DNA of 64,000 nucleotides, taken from NCBI GenBank assembly GCA_019055375.1, contig JAHQIW010006080.1, forward strand, positions 1 to 64,000, read 5' to 3'. The position numbers were made by a program, and so were the translations under genes. This DNA comes from Parelaphostrongylus tenuis (taxonomy: Eukaryota > Nematoda > Chromadorea > Rhabditida > Metastrongylidae). Below are positions 44,550-56,299 of the stretch, piece by piece. A model generated the notes under the pieces. That model saw only the letters and a list, made by a program, of their open reading frames with translations, made no database searches and was not told the origin of the DNA. The stretch's first letter is position 1; each line of letters starts with the position of its first letter.

Positions 44550-47500
44550 TAAGTAGTTCGTGGCCTTTTTTGATGGATTGATAGCTCAATAAATGAAAGT
44601 GTTAATTTGAATTTACTTGCGAGAAGCGGGCATTAAACGCGATCTTCGTATAAAAATCAGTTTCCACCCGGTTCGGAAAATCTTCTGCATTTTTATCGTT
44701 TACCCTCTAACGTTTATGTGCTCTAGGTGCATCATAATGGCTCATGTGTGCGAAAAAAAGCTACTCAAATGTCCTACAGTCATAGCGGAATTTTCTGACT
44801 GTGAAAAGTATGTTAAGAAAATTCAAAATGTTAATAGCTTACTTCGTAGCAATGGGTTTCTCTGAAATTTCTTTCGTATTTCGACACTTTGGCAATTCAA
44901 TTGTCATTTGATCAAAGAAATCAGTCAATTAGCAAAATAATAACCACGGTGGTCAATGTTATGCAAGCATTTGTTGGACAAGAGGCTGGGTAACCGTTCT
45001 TTCGGAAAGAACGAGGCTAACTATAAGAAAAGTTGATGAAATCACTTTGAGGTGGTTGTAGTCTTAAGATTGGTTCTGCTGGGCGTCTTTGCCGCGAGAA
45101 AGCTAGTAGACGTGACACTTATTGCTCTCGTAGTAGCCTTAGGGTTCCATCCCATGGTAATCGACTTTCGGCTTTGAACGGCGAGCGGTGGTGCTACATC
45201 AAATTTCACATTTCTGACTAGAACTGCAACAACTTCTCCAACATACCACGGCCTTCTGGCAGTGACCCAATGTGAAATAGAAACACCTGAATAAAACAAT
45301 AATGCGGAAGAAATTATGGGATAATCTACACTTATGATTAAATTAAGAGAAACACCAATTAGAACTGCTGAAGTATCTACATAAAAGGTACTGTTATCAT
45401 GCGAGATGTCAGAATGGTCATATGTATTAACATTTGTACACACTCTACCAGGGTTCCTGTGCAAGAAAATCTATAACACCTGGTGGTTGATATGCTCTAT
45501 TTTTGTGCACGTCAGTTTTTCCGAACTTTAGGTGATCAATCGATACAATGTAGATGTAAAGCTCCAAGGCCCAGAATGCTTTTCTTCTCAATAATTATCA
45601 TTAGAATATATAAGCATTTCCTGAGAAGATTTTATAAACCATAATTGACTATCAGAAAATAAGTAGTTTCTATAGACGAGGATTTGATGTGAGAGTGTTA
45701 GTGAATGTTATGACAATGAAATAAACCGTTTTGTCTCTTTTTCTTACTGAGATAAGGCAGAAATGGCCAAAGTGGTTCTGAAAATTAAGCAGTCTTTGAA
45801 AAAAAGAGAATGTCTAAAGCCTAAACGAGGTTGGTACGACAGGGCCATACACCGGTGTTTCGGAGATTTCGGCCTTTTCGTCACTGACCCTCGCCCCACA
45901 TAAAGTCCTTTATTGAAGCAAGGAGGGAGGCCTATGTGGTGATAGCCTAGTGTACAACGACACTGGTCCATCACTACTTTTCAGTCGATAAATTTCGACT
46001 GTTTTCAAAACTTGGCAATAAACATTCAAAATAATTCTAAAAAAGCAATCTTCTTTTGATTTACAAAGACCGATTCATGAATTATGTAATGAGTCACAAT
46101 CAGAATCATACCACATCGAAGCGACGCTGTCGTTTGAGTAAAGAAAAACGTCTAGTAAGGTGTAATCTCTCGTTCTAAGTATCTTCAACCACGTGAGATA
46201 ACGCTGGGCATGAACTGAAGTACAGCGACGGGTATGTGGAAGTCGATTTTTGGTAGATGTCTCATAACCCTTTTCCAAAGTTTCTTAATATAATAAAAAG
46301 CATTACACTGGCGGATTGTTGAGACATTCGATTGTGAGAAATGAGCTTGCTTCTGATAACGAATGTTAACTTGAGAAAGCTACCGTCCCAGGTATTTGAT
46401 TGCGGCTAAGAAGTTATCGTAATAATTTTCTTAATTCAACAATCATGGAAAAGGAAGCCGTTAGATGGAAGATTGTGGTGGATCAGGTGAATAGAACAGA
46501 GATTTTTCCAGTTTTCAGACTTTTTCCACTATGGAAGGGTAAAAAATAGGCCTAAGAAATTTGTGCTCATGCAAAAGAAAATTAGATCTTGGTTAGCATT
46601 GTTACAAGCACTATTTAGATGATGTTAAAAATATTCTCTTTTGTGAAAATGGAGAACTGCGACGATTCTAATCTACACTCGACCTAACCCCAGCCGCCTA
46701 TAAATCCTTTTATCATCTTGTTTTGCAAATGAATGATAAGCGACAAGTCCATGACGATAAGAGTAGTAGTGTGCCAGCGGACAGATTTTCTCACAATAGG
46801 CCCTAGAAGAATAATATTATAAGCTCTTGTTCTTCAAACAAACGTAAATATTAGTCAAGTATTGCACACTATAGATATAAATTAGAATTCCTCTGGCTCC
46901 TACTCGGTTCACTCGATATTAGATATGACATAAGAGCAGCTCGTGACGCGTGAACTTGTGACACCAGCAGCTGCAATGGGTTGGCCTTGCGATTATAACA
47001 GTAATATATGCTTCACAACCAAGTAGCCAAATTGTTCTCAATCAAATCTATAAATAGTAAAGGAAGTTAGTAGAGGTCGCGCTGTGCAGGTGAAAATCAC
47101 AAAAAATTCGGTAGAAGTAAAGTCCAACACGTTTTTGTGAGCATTTCGGTCCTACCAGTTCGCTAATTCTATGAGGCATCTAAGTGCACTTTTTGTGCAA
47201 CTTCTTTCTAGAATCAACGCAACAATAAAAAGCCTAGCATAGAAATATGCTTTTTGCCCGCCTTAAGTAATGTATCCGAAGCAGTACTAACGAAATTTGA
47301 CTTCTTAGATACTTTATTACGGTAAACAGAAGCAAATCGTGCAGCTGGTGTGATTGTGCCTTCCACTTTCTACTTCACTATCATCATAAACATACCAACT
47401 TCATTTGTCTGTTACGTTGGTACATAGTTTAAGATCCATTTAACAGTGTTTTTCAAAATGTAGGTAATCAACAGCGGAGTCGGAAATGGTATCGATTTTC

Positions 47501-50440
47501 TCGAAGAATGGCTTGCTCAATGCTGAATTGCATCCCGTCCAAAAATACCAGCAGATTTCATTCAATTTCACTTTGTATAGCATACTTGGAAGAGTGCCAT
47601 ACTTTACGTGATAAACTCCGAAGAAATTTCGTGTTATAGGAAATATATTTAGAGTGTGGTAAAATCCTTCGTATGTCCCCTAGAGAGTACCTCCATTTTG
47701 CGCCTTTCAAAGGAGCGAGTTATCAAAGATTAGTTCCAATCTATCTCTGGATATGCATAATTGGAAAGTCACTGTCGACTAATGTCGTGTTCTTATATTC
47801 GGCCACGTACAGCTATAGATTCAAAATTATTATTGTCAATCTAGGGACCGAATTCTCTTTTCCCATAGCATTTTTTTTGCAAACTCTACCTGCTCCATTC
47901 AACAAAACCCTACAGTACAAAAAAATTTCGTTGCGGAACAAGAACCGTAGTTTTGACCAGCTTCCCATTATAAATTTGGGTTCACAAAAAAAAGACAAAA
48001 AATCAAACGAGATGAAACTTTGTGATTTAAAAGTTATCGCGTTTTCACTAATCACTCTTGATGAGGTGAAACAAAATTGTTGCGACTGCTGAATTCTTAG
48101 GTGCAAAGGATTTGGCGCCTTTGCCATATTAAGAAGTTGACGGAAAATACCCTATGGTTCAGTCTCATTATAATTGCCGTTTAGCAGCACGAGTGAAAGC
48201 ACGAAGCGTAAACCTTCCCTTTACAAAAGATTTTGAAAAAGGAGTCACGACCTAGCAGAGGATTCAAAACGGTATTTTTTCTTCACGTGTGCGACATTCA
48301 TTTATTATTCTACTTGAGCGCAATGGATGTAGCCTCTACATCCTAATTAGTAGACATGAGCAATGGAGAAGCTGCAAGTTAGAAACTACATAATTTGTCC
48401 TTTATAGATTTGAGAAGTGCGACTTCATCAAAAGGTTGTCTTCCGCATATTGAAAGATTCAAAAAATCTTTTGTTATCTTATAGGGAAAACTTATAGATG
48501 GCTGATAACCTTTTAAAAACTGCCAATGCCATCACCACAATAATATCTGGAACTCTTTCGATAGTTGAAATTCTCTGATCATTCCAAATAGTATTCAAAT
48601 GACTAACCACACTTGGATTGTATACTTTTGCTCATTTATTCGTTGTCGTCCTACTGTATTTTTATTTTAGTTTTTCTACCTCACGATGTATTCAATTTCA
48701 TCTCACGCACTTGCGGTTCTAATTGTGGAATGAGTGAAACTCCAAACGAATTCACCAAAGATCAATTTTACATATTGTTGTAGAGATTTGAAAGCATGTA
48801 TCACCGATCAAATCTTTATATATATATTATCAACTCTGATATAGGAGAGATGAATCACTTTCATAGTGATTTTTCCAAGCAGTTAAAACATATCATCTAA
48901 AGAAACTACGCAAATCCGGAGCGCAATCTCTTCCAGCGTCTGGTAGCGAAGATATAGTCGTATGATTGTCGCCCTGTACGCTTAGACTAAGCGATTCTGA
49001 CAACACCACGAACAGAAGCGCCTTTCGGAAGATTAGTCGCAGCTGTTGGGTCACTCTCTTCGGTAGCTGTGTGAAATAAGTTTCCTCAATTTACAAATTT
49101 ATGATTACTTTAAAAATACTCTGAGAATTAATGAATGTTTTCGGAGTTTACCTTACTGCAAGCATCGCTAGACTTTCTGCTCTACTTTCTTGCCGTTCAC
49201 GACGAATACGCCACAAAGATAATATCATCGTGTGGCCGTGGATAGACGTACCTACAAATTATTGCAATATCAATCATCTGGAAAGTACAGTACAGGAGTG
49301 CTCGTCAATTTTCGGCAGAGACATTTCTTTGAGGAACAGCTAAATGGTTGAATTTACAAGAGGTAGTAAACTATAAAGAATGAAGGAATAGTGTATACGA
49401 CGTTGATCACTGCCGGAAGAATGCTTCTTGCAATCAATTTTATCAAAACTCATATATTGAGATGTACATCAAGCCTGCATAACTTTCGGTGACCTACGGC
49501 GTTTCATTTCGATTATATTAACCCTAAAGGAATGAAGGTTGACGAACCTAAGCGGAAGTCGAATCAAAGGCCACGTATGCACTGCAGAACATACCTAGCC
49601 ACAACGTTACACTAGGACCGCAATATGGTGCTAGATTTGATAAACAATTACAAATTTGGATCGCCCATCCACCTGCATCTCTCCAAACTACCGTCCTCTT
49701 CAGCTTGCTTATACTTTTCACAAGAGTTATTCACACATAATGTCCTTAGCAAGTTATGACTGGTAGAAGGATGAGTGCGATGAGAACAATGAAACCTCAA
49801 TATTAGCACGATTTTCAATACAGTAAATACACTGATTTGCCTCTTTGGTTTTAAATGCGGCACAAGTAGAACTTCAAAATATGTAAATATTGTAAATAAA
49901 TGCGATGGAATGTCATTTGGTACTTCCAAAAAATGAGCTCTTTTTTACACAGTTGAACGTTAAGCGGATCACTTTGATCATTCTGGAGCAATGTTTAATG
50001 TAAAAATGTCTTGATAAGAGATTTTGAAGTCCAAATTTGCTGTCAATCACCATCATTAAGCTGGCATTGGCAAACAACTCCGATGGCGCTGTAGATTGGA
50101 TAGATGGCGAGTAAGACAGACCCGGCAATGAATTCAGGAGACAGAGCGGCCAATATCACTATCGCGACCCATCTGAGCAGAAGGAGCCCGAAATTAATAT
50201 TTCGCTACCCGTACCATCTCATATAGGTCCGTACTGGTCCATAAAGAAGCTGCAAAATGTTATCTATGAAACAGATCACTAATCTTTGAGTATCTGAAAT
50301 ACTGACATATTTACGAAACCTTTCGTACATTTATTCACCTACTTTATTGCATGATTCGTCGCCACATATGCTAATCTTACCTTATTTCGTTTTGAGCGGC
50401 TCTGTAAAAGAGCGGTCGATAGCAGAGAAGAAAGAGTGTT
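44550..50440. other. Long intergenic stretch with weak exon candidates
   Basis: About 5.9 kb without a recognisable gene. Coding-like spots: 44,708-44,865 (+), after a 'tgtgctctag' acceptor, a Cys-containing frame CIIMAHVCEKKLLKCPT to a stop; 47,464-47,530 (+), after 'tcaaaatgtag', VINSGVGNGIDFLEEWLAQC to a stop. Longer open frames at 45,042-45,464 (-), 47,673-48,092 (+) and 47,813-48,127 (-) overlap stops in related readings, have poor composition and resemble nothing known to me. No repeat family was recognised. Confidence 0.35.
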
Positions 50441-50449
50441 AGCAGTGTA

Positions 50450-50523
50450 GTGTCCTCGAATGAGTAACGGTAGCACAAGTTTTCGATTAAGGTGGTGCGC
50501 AGGTTCAACTCCCGTCCGACACT
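50450..50523 (+). repeat. tRNA-like sequence, probably SINE head
   Basis: The ends GTGTC and GACAC can pair. 'gagtaacggtagcacaag' resembles an A box and 'gcaggttcaactcccg' a B box. The following tail ('tggctttgcatatgacccga') differs from the main SINE family, so it is either another family or a tRNA pseudogene. No CCA-type or clean anticodon arm is evident. Confidence 0.45.
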
Positions 50524-51160
50524 GATGGCTTTGCATATGACCCGACATTTATGGGTTCTTATGCATACTTCATTCGGCTCATTTTGTCAAGCAAGGGTGC
50601 CCGAATTACATTTGGTTCAGCTATTACTTGAAAATTTTCTCTTTCATATCAACGACGCTATATACTAATCAAGCACAGTGCTCTCCATAAGCAATGAAGG
50701 GCAAAATACGAGCAATTTTGAACGATTCGAATCAATTTTGGAGGTTGAAAGTGGATTGCAAATGTGAAAAATAATGAATTCTAAGTTGAAGTTAATGAAA
50801 AAAATGATGGAATGCGATAAACTATATGAAACAGCGATTTATAATGTAATGAGAGACGTTACCCACTGCTCATCTTATTATAATACTTTTCTAAATCTTG
50901 GCCAGTGCTCTAATTATACTTCCATAATTGGACTAAAGACTTCCAAGTCATAACCACTTCTGGTCAGCATCTCAAAGTCCATTGATAACTGTAGAACTTC
51001 CTTTAGCGACTAATCGAAAAGCGAGAAGGAAGTCTTTTTCTTAAGCACTCTTATATTTCGGCATACTTTCCATTTTATCCCTTTCTAAACATTAAATACA
51101 ACAGTGGCGTACACGATGGTGAATAATACTAACGTTTAGAAATTACCTTGACATAATTAC

Positions 51161-51232
51161 CATCGTGATCTGCATTTTCGTACAGTCTTTTTTAATAAAG
51201 TTTTCTCTGCTTCATTTGTTGTCAAACTTAAT
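51161..51232 (-). CDS. Candidate internal exon, unknown protein (gene A)
   Basis: Bounded by an excellent acceptor (cttattttcag) and a gtaatt donor. Joined to the exon at 51,308-51,441, it completes the split codon and reads LSLTTNEAEKTLLKKTVRKC then RSR without a stop. The phase agreement of two independent splice pairs across a 75-bp intron, typical of nematodes, is the main support. A further possible 3' exon after 'agttctacag' (51,000-50,920; SMDFEMLTRSGYDLEVF) does not fit the phase. Family not recognised. Confidence 0.45.
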
Positions 51233-51307
51233 CTGAAAATAAGCGGTGAACAGTACATAAAGGATGTCGAGTGATTTCGGAAAATGACAATTTCACCGAA
51301 TACTCAC

Positions 51308-51441
51308 GGTTCATCGCTGTAAAGCCGTTGAATTTCTGCTGCCTCACATCCTCTCCGGGATCCTATTGGTGTTCGTACGGATGCTTGGGAAACTCTGGAC
51401 GTCGTTCGTGACTTCTTACCCACAAAGAATTGCTCCAACAG
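51308..51441 (-). CDS. Candidate internal exon, unknown protein (gene A)
   Basis: Acceptor 'gtagattttacag' and donor gtgagt bound a 134-bp exon that is fully open: LLEQFFVGKKSRTTSRVSQA then SVRTPIGSRRG and AAEIQRLYSDEP. It is rich in K, R and S, with a possible helical end. Upstream on the same strand (about 51,610-51,500) another open stretch, REKITSLLSDKLHTSVLERL, looks like part of the same protein, but I could not place its splice sites in phase. No homologue recognised. Confidence 0.5.
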
Positions 51442-52639
51442 CTGTAAAATCTACATCTTTTTGTAATTTTGCAAAAAAGTGAATTTCTCTATAAACGATT
51501 TTTCAACACTAAGACTCGCACGTGAGCGAAGTCGCTCTAGTACGGAAGTATGCAGTTTGTCTGACAAAAGGCTGGTAATCTTCTCACGAATGAGCAGAAA
51601 AATTAGAGATAGAATAGAAATTGGCACTCAGACGGATTTAGATGCTGGAAATTGAAGGTTAATTGAGGCGGCGATTTTTGTCAAAACTCAGAAGTTTCTA
51701 AATCCAAGTCGCTATCATGCTGTTTTATAACTGACACTACACAATTATCGTGCTCTTCAAAAATTAGCCAATTCTAACATTTTCACATGCATGTTGAATT
51801 TTTTTTAACCTGAAAATGGAAAAGAGGATACCTATCAAAAATATCTAGATGTCATCATAGTGATCAGTTTAAAGTAAACGTTAATTGCATGTCGCTTTCT
51901 TAGTTCACGTTGCAGGTAATACCTCTGACGCCGGCGGCCTGTTAATCGGATTTTTTCTCATGAATCTCGTCAACGATATCAGCAAAGTCCTTACTGAAAG
52001 CTGGTATCAAAGTTCTTGCGTAATTTGATGGGCTTGCATATTTTAGATTAGATCCAGGTTGATGAACTTCAAAAATTCTCTAGAAATCTAGTTAGATGCG
52101 CACAACGTTATAGGTGCAAACAAACGAAAAGATAAAGTAATTAAGATTCTCAGCAAAATAAAAAGTATAGTAAGAGCATAAAAGCTCTTCCTGTAGCTGA
52201 GCGACAGATACTTTATTTTGAACAGCACAAACTTGATAGACTAAATGCACATCCTAATTTTTGAACAAGTTGTTGACCTAAGAGAAGCTGAAAAACCATC
52301 CACACAAAAATTTGAATTCCGATCACTGAACTGCGATTGAAAGTATCAAGTTGGTTTCGGAGAAGGAAGAATTCTATTGATGTGATAATGGCCGCGAAAG
52401 GTTATCACAGGACTCTATCACGAGAGATGTATGTTTTGCGATGGTGAGCAAGGATAAATGATGAGAAACTTGGTGCTGATCACTTTTGAGGGATGCGCAC
52501 GTACTTCATCAAACAGCGCAGAGGTGCTTAAGTGCCTTTATGAGGTACATCTATCCGTTGCAATAGCTTGCAGTAACTTGCAAAAATATCAGTTAAGTGC
52601 TCTATTCCTCTTCATCAGGTTTGCCATGAATTTGCTGAT

Positions 52640-53280
52640 CTGAAGGAAGGGTTCATAATCCTAGAGTGCAGAGCCAAACTAATGACCTCAATGTGGCAAT
52701 GCATACTAGACCACAACTCTGCATGCTTCTAGTAATAAATAGTGGCCCATGTATAAGATAATGGTGAGTGCAGTGAATTGTTTTGGATAAGTAAACAAAT
52801 TTAGAATACGGAATCCCCGGCTCTGCTTCGGCAGACCTTCACGGTCCTTCTGAGCAGATGGGATGTTGTGGATGAAAAGCGGTATGGGTTAGCCCACTGC
52901 ACTGGACCGTATTTATACGGCGTTGCCACCTTATAGACTGCACAGGCTTGCATAAGAGGCTAAATTCAGACAATCCGAATTTGAGTGAGTAAATGTGACA
53001 TAGCGAATTGTAGTAATACGTGCAGCTGATTGACTTGGAGGAGAATTTGATTCGCTTGCAACAAGTATGCACTTCAGTGTTGTCGGCAAGTAATTATTCT
53101 CACTAAAAATGTTGGCAGATTTCGGCTATCAGGATGCATCTTTAACTCCTTAAGGACAAAGTTATTTTCGCCTTATCTAATCTTTCTAATGATCGCCACT
53201 TACAAAGACTTGTTGATTCAAAAAAGAAATTATGGAAAGGTTGTTCTTACAATGTGTGGAATTTAGCTAAGCTTCGCACA
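52640..53280. other. No gene seen; possible old repeat end at 52.8 kb
   Basis: Between the candidate exons at 51 and 53 kb I see no supported exon. 'gatcccc'-type GC-rich text at 52,810-52,870 (ccggctctgcttcggcagac) stands out against the AT-rich background and may be the end of an unrecognised repeat. Confidence 0.3.
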
Positions 53281-53283
53281 CAC

Positions 53284-53502
53284 CTCGCGCAATTCCCAAG
53301 TCGAAAGTGATAAGAAATGATCCTGAAATGGCGCATATCGGGTAACCATGGCCACGAGAACGCAACCGGCTGCTCTAGACAAGCACTTCTCTGCCAAATG
53401 CGCGCTCTCTAAACAAATGTCAGCAGGTGGACCGATTTCTAACCACGAATCCACTGTTTTGAACATTTTCCGGGCACAATGAAGAATTATGCTTGTCAGG
53501 TA
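53284..53502 (-). CDS. Candidate internal exon, unknown protein (possibly gene A)
   Basis: A 219-bp frame, phase 0 to 0, between an acceptor 'tcttaagattagccag' and a gtgtgt donor. It reads HCARKMFKTVDSWLEIGPPA, ADICLESAHLAEKCLSRAAG, then VLVAMVTRYAPFQDHFLSLS and TWELRE. Composition is clearly protein-like, with an amphipathic helical middle. It lies on the same strand as the 51-kb exons and could belong to one gene with a 1.7-kb intron. Family not recognised. The overlapping + frame at 53,489-53,776 is hydrophobic but has no splice support. Confidence 0.45.
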
Positions 53503-53756
53503 CTGGCTAATCTTAAGAAATATCCTTAACATTCCTGCCACTACAATTGTCTTGACACTTATCTTTCAATCACTTTATATCCACTTTCACAATGCATTTT
53601 TCACTGTGCGGATCCTAGTATTTCTGGCATTCAGTTCGTTTTTCGTCTTCTTCTTGAACGTAGTAGAATACTGGCCGAGCACATCTCTCTGCAATCACGA
53701 AGATAGCCTGATTGTGGCGTTCTATAGGGCGTCCGTTATTGACTGCCACAAAGAGT

Positions 53757-53818
53757 TCGGGGCGGGGTTTACCTAGTGCACGTTGCTACGGGTATCACAG
53801 CCACTCGGCCACGGCGCC
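53757..53818 (-). repeat. tRNA-like A-box sequence, pseudogene or SINE head
   Basis: The - strand has GGCGCCGTGGCCGAGTGGCT, which looks like the 5' end and A box of a tRNA-Leu or tRNA-Ser type. The rest does not fold into a clean tRNA and a B box is not clear. Confidence 0.35.
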
Positions 53819-53829
53819 CCTGTTATTTT

Positions 53830-55218
53830 AACACAGTAAATCTTGATTGTTATTACTTTAATATGTGCATTAGTGTGATACAGATGAAATATTATGCTTT
53901 GTACAATACCATTTGGTAGAAAAATTTTTGGAAAACACTGAAATGTAAACAAAAGACCCATTAAAATGCTCTCATTGGAGTAATCTAGCAATTCTGGTCC
54001 TAGGGGTTCAATTTGGTCACTTTATAAATCAGGAGAGCTAAAATACTAACGTGGTAAGGTAATGTCGGTGATTTGAATGCTGCCAGAAAGTGTCACTAGC
54101 ATATTAGAAGCTGGAAACAGACAGAACTTCGGATGAAATCAAATTAATCGTTTAAAATAAGCTACCATCGCATGAACTGATTACAGTAGCCTTAGTTTTG
54201 AGAGGGAACATTCTCTGTTAGAGCGCTAGCCTCATAAATTGCTGATGAACTCTGCCGGGACCCAGTGAGCCCTGATAGTTCATTACTACACTATAGATCT
54301 TTCCTGGAATTTCCGACGAACACAAAGAAGTTTTTTGATCGTTCTTGGCCAGAAGATGGAAATGGTCAGCTGACATGGATTTGTTCTAGCCCACATTTAC
54401 ACTTGCCAGTGCTTGAAGATTAAAATTGTTGATATTTTACGTCTCACGTCTATAAAAATTTTCTTTTGTACGCTAAGACATTCAAAGACACAAATCTGGT
54501 GTCAGGAATGAGTCTATACAAAAAGCTCGCCTATAGATTTCTCACAGGCACTTTCTTCAAAAGGGGTGATAGATTAAAAAAAAGGCATATGATGAGTTTT
54601 TATACTGGGATGTGTCAAATCAGCTGTAAAGAGAATAACTAGTTTTTTACACCACCATGAGTGACACTGTGTTCGTGGTGAAACCGGAGCGCCTTCAGTA
54701 GGTGTCGAAAATACCTGACGTGGAATTTCTTCATACTACGATGATTTACAACTGTTATGCTACGGTTCCATAGAGTTTTTTTACATGGAGTGCTGTTAAG
54801 ATGCACAAATCTATACACAAAATCCAACTAGAATACCATAGCATCATTTTATCCTAAACTTAAAGATAGAACATTGTCTCCTATTTTTATTGACCAAACA
54901 CCTTATAAGCTCAGTGATTGCTCGTGTGCATCGACAGGAGGTGATCAAAATTTCGATTCCACGTCCTGAGTTCATCAACCATTCATTCCTTCGAAAACAG
55001 TAAATTGGTTTCAGGATGGCTAGGAGAATAGCAACTTTGATTTACATCGCTAGGGCATTGCAAGTTAGTTGTGTTAGTCAGATATGCATTCATTTACCTT
55101 TAGTCATGTTTGAAGTCGAATATACTGAGTATCACTCGGATGATAAACGCTCGTTGATTTTCTCTGCATTATATTCATATGATTGGGTATGGATATGGCT
55201 TCGAAAAACCATCACATT
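53830..55218. other. Intergenic, weak candidates only
   Basis: No supported gene. A + frame from 55,015 after 'aattggtttcag' runs 103 codons, but the opposite strand reads better in its last part (the candidate exon at 55,219-55,325). Confidence 0.35.
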
Positions 55219-55325
55219 CTATTCATCATCCTTAGCAATCGCGTCATTTAAGATGTCTCCAATTGCCTCAAATTTGTCTAATTGTCCATTCTTCATGAAT
55301 AAGCTGACCGGTAGGTCTTTGTAGG
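55219..55325 (-). CDS. Candidate terminal exon, unknown protein (gene B)
   Basis: After an acceptor-like 'accttttgctgag' the frame reads YKDLPVSLFMKNGQLDKFEA, then IGDILNDAIAKDDE and a stop. The acidic helical C-terminus looks like a genuine protein end. It lies just downstream of, and on the same strand as, the exon at 55,591-55,701, but the phases do not join directly, so a middle exon or an error is needed. Family not recognised. Confidence 0.4.
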
Positions 55326-55590
55326 CTCAGCAAAAGGTAGACTATGCCCTACTCTTGCGATTCAGTGCTTCCCCATATAAGCAAATATTGCAACAATTTT
55401 GCTGACAGATATGAAAGTAATCATAGATAGCTTTCGAGCACACGCATGGACATTAATGTTGTTCGCGATCTTAAACTCCGTCTAATACACCTTTCCTTAA
55501 CACGAATTATTTAATCTATTCTAGATTCAAGCTAAAATTAGCATATCACCCGACTCATAATGTATGTAAACATGATCAGGCTTATTTTAC

Positions 55591-55701
55591 TTCAATTCCA
55601 TCCAAGCTGATGCGATAATCACTCGATTGGTTCGGCTTACGAACAGCAAATAGCGACCTTAGCTGTTCGCTTAACTTCAACTTCATCTGTGCCAGTTGAT
55701 C
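55591..55701 (-). CDS. Candidate internal exon, unknown protein (gene B)
   Basis: A 111-bp frame, phase 0 to 0, between acceptor 'attcacgacag' and a gtaaaa donor: DQLAQMKLKLSEQLRSLFAV then RKPNQSSDYRISLDGIE. The first half looks like a coiled coil. If the donor is not used, the frame ends two codons later. On the opposite strand a short coding-like stretch also occurs nearby (55,928-56,020, VFVEDECEETNQMQEVLEPA). Family not recognised. Confidence 0.4.
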
Positions 55702-56189
55702 CTGTCGTGAATACGACACATATCAAAAGTTCTTGCATATGGAATAGTCACACCGAAATTTCATTTTGATGCATAAGTTTTTGTTGGAATAGAGACAGTG
55801 CAGACACAACTTATCATGAGCAAGTTTGGCGCCATCCCCTAACGCTAACCTAAAAGTTTACATTCAGAAGCCTTATCCTACATCATCTATAGAGTGGGCA
55901 ATGCTCAAGCACTAGCCGAAACAACAAGCGAAATGTCTTTGTGGAGGACGAGTGCGAGGAAACGAATCAAATGCAAGAAGTGCTAGAACCCGCCACAAAA
56001 AATTTCACCACCCTATGATGTCATCAAAAAAAAAAAACGATGAAGCTTTGGCTTTAATAAACCCTAAGGTATGCGTTCGTCTTCTTAAGGCGATTGAATG
56101 CACATCTGCTCCTTACATTAAGTTTCAGTGACTCATCGATCTATAATCAGTATTTCTGTCCTACCAGACAAGTCTGCTACCTATTCACC

Positions 56190-56290
56190 GACCTATGAGC
56201 CCTGAGTGTGGGATCAAACTATCGATCATTGACCGACTGATCATCTGTGTTGCAGAACACGTCTAGCCACTGTGCCACAAGTGCCCAAAA
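56190..56290 (-). repeat. tRNA-derived SINE-like sequence
   Basis: The - strand has GGGCACTTGTGGCACAGTGG with 'ctagacgtg' (A box) and 'gatagtttgatcccaca' (B box), about the right distance apart. The intervening region is too long and irregular for a tRNA gene. Confidence 0.4.
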
Positions 56291-56299
56291 TGTCATTAT

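Noticed and set aside
45042..45464. 140-codon open frame on the - strand
   Set aside because: No start context, splice sites or recognisable domain; composition is not convincing.
45850..45905. Hammerhead-like text on the - strand (TGACGAAAAGG then CTCCGAAACACC)
   Set aside because: The first box lacks the CTGA start and the stem does not pair; no Penelope-like sequence lies nearby.
47673..48127. Overlapping open frames of 139 and 104 codons on opposite strands
   Set aside because: The overlap on both strands and AT-driven composition suggest chance or an unrecognised repeat; neither resembles a known protein.
55016..55324. 102-codon frame on the + strand after a TTTCAG-like acceptor
   Set aside because: The opposite strand has a more protein-like reading and a natural stop; the + frame is hydrophobic and AT-driven in its second half.
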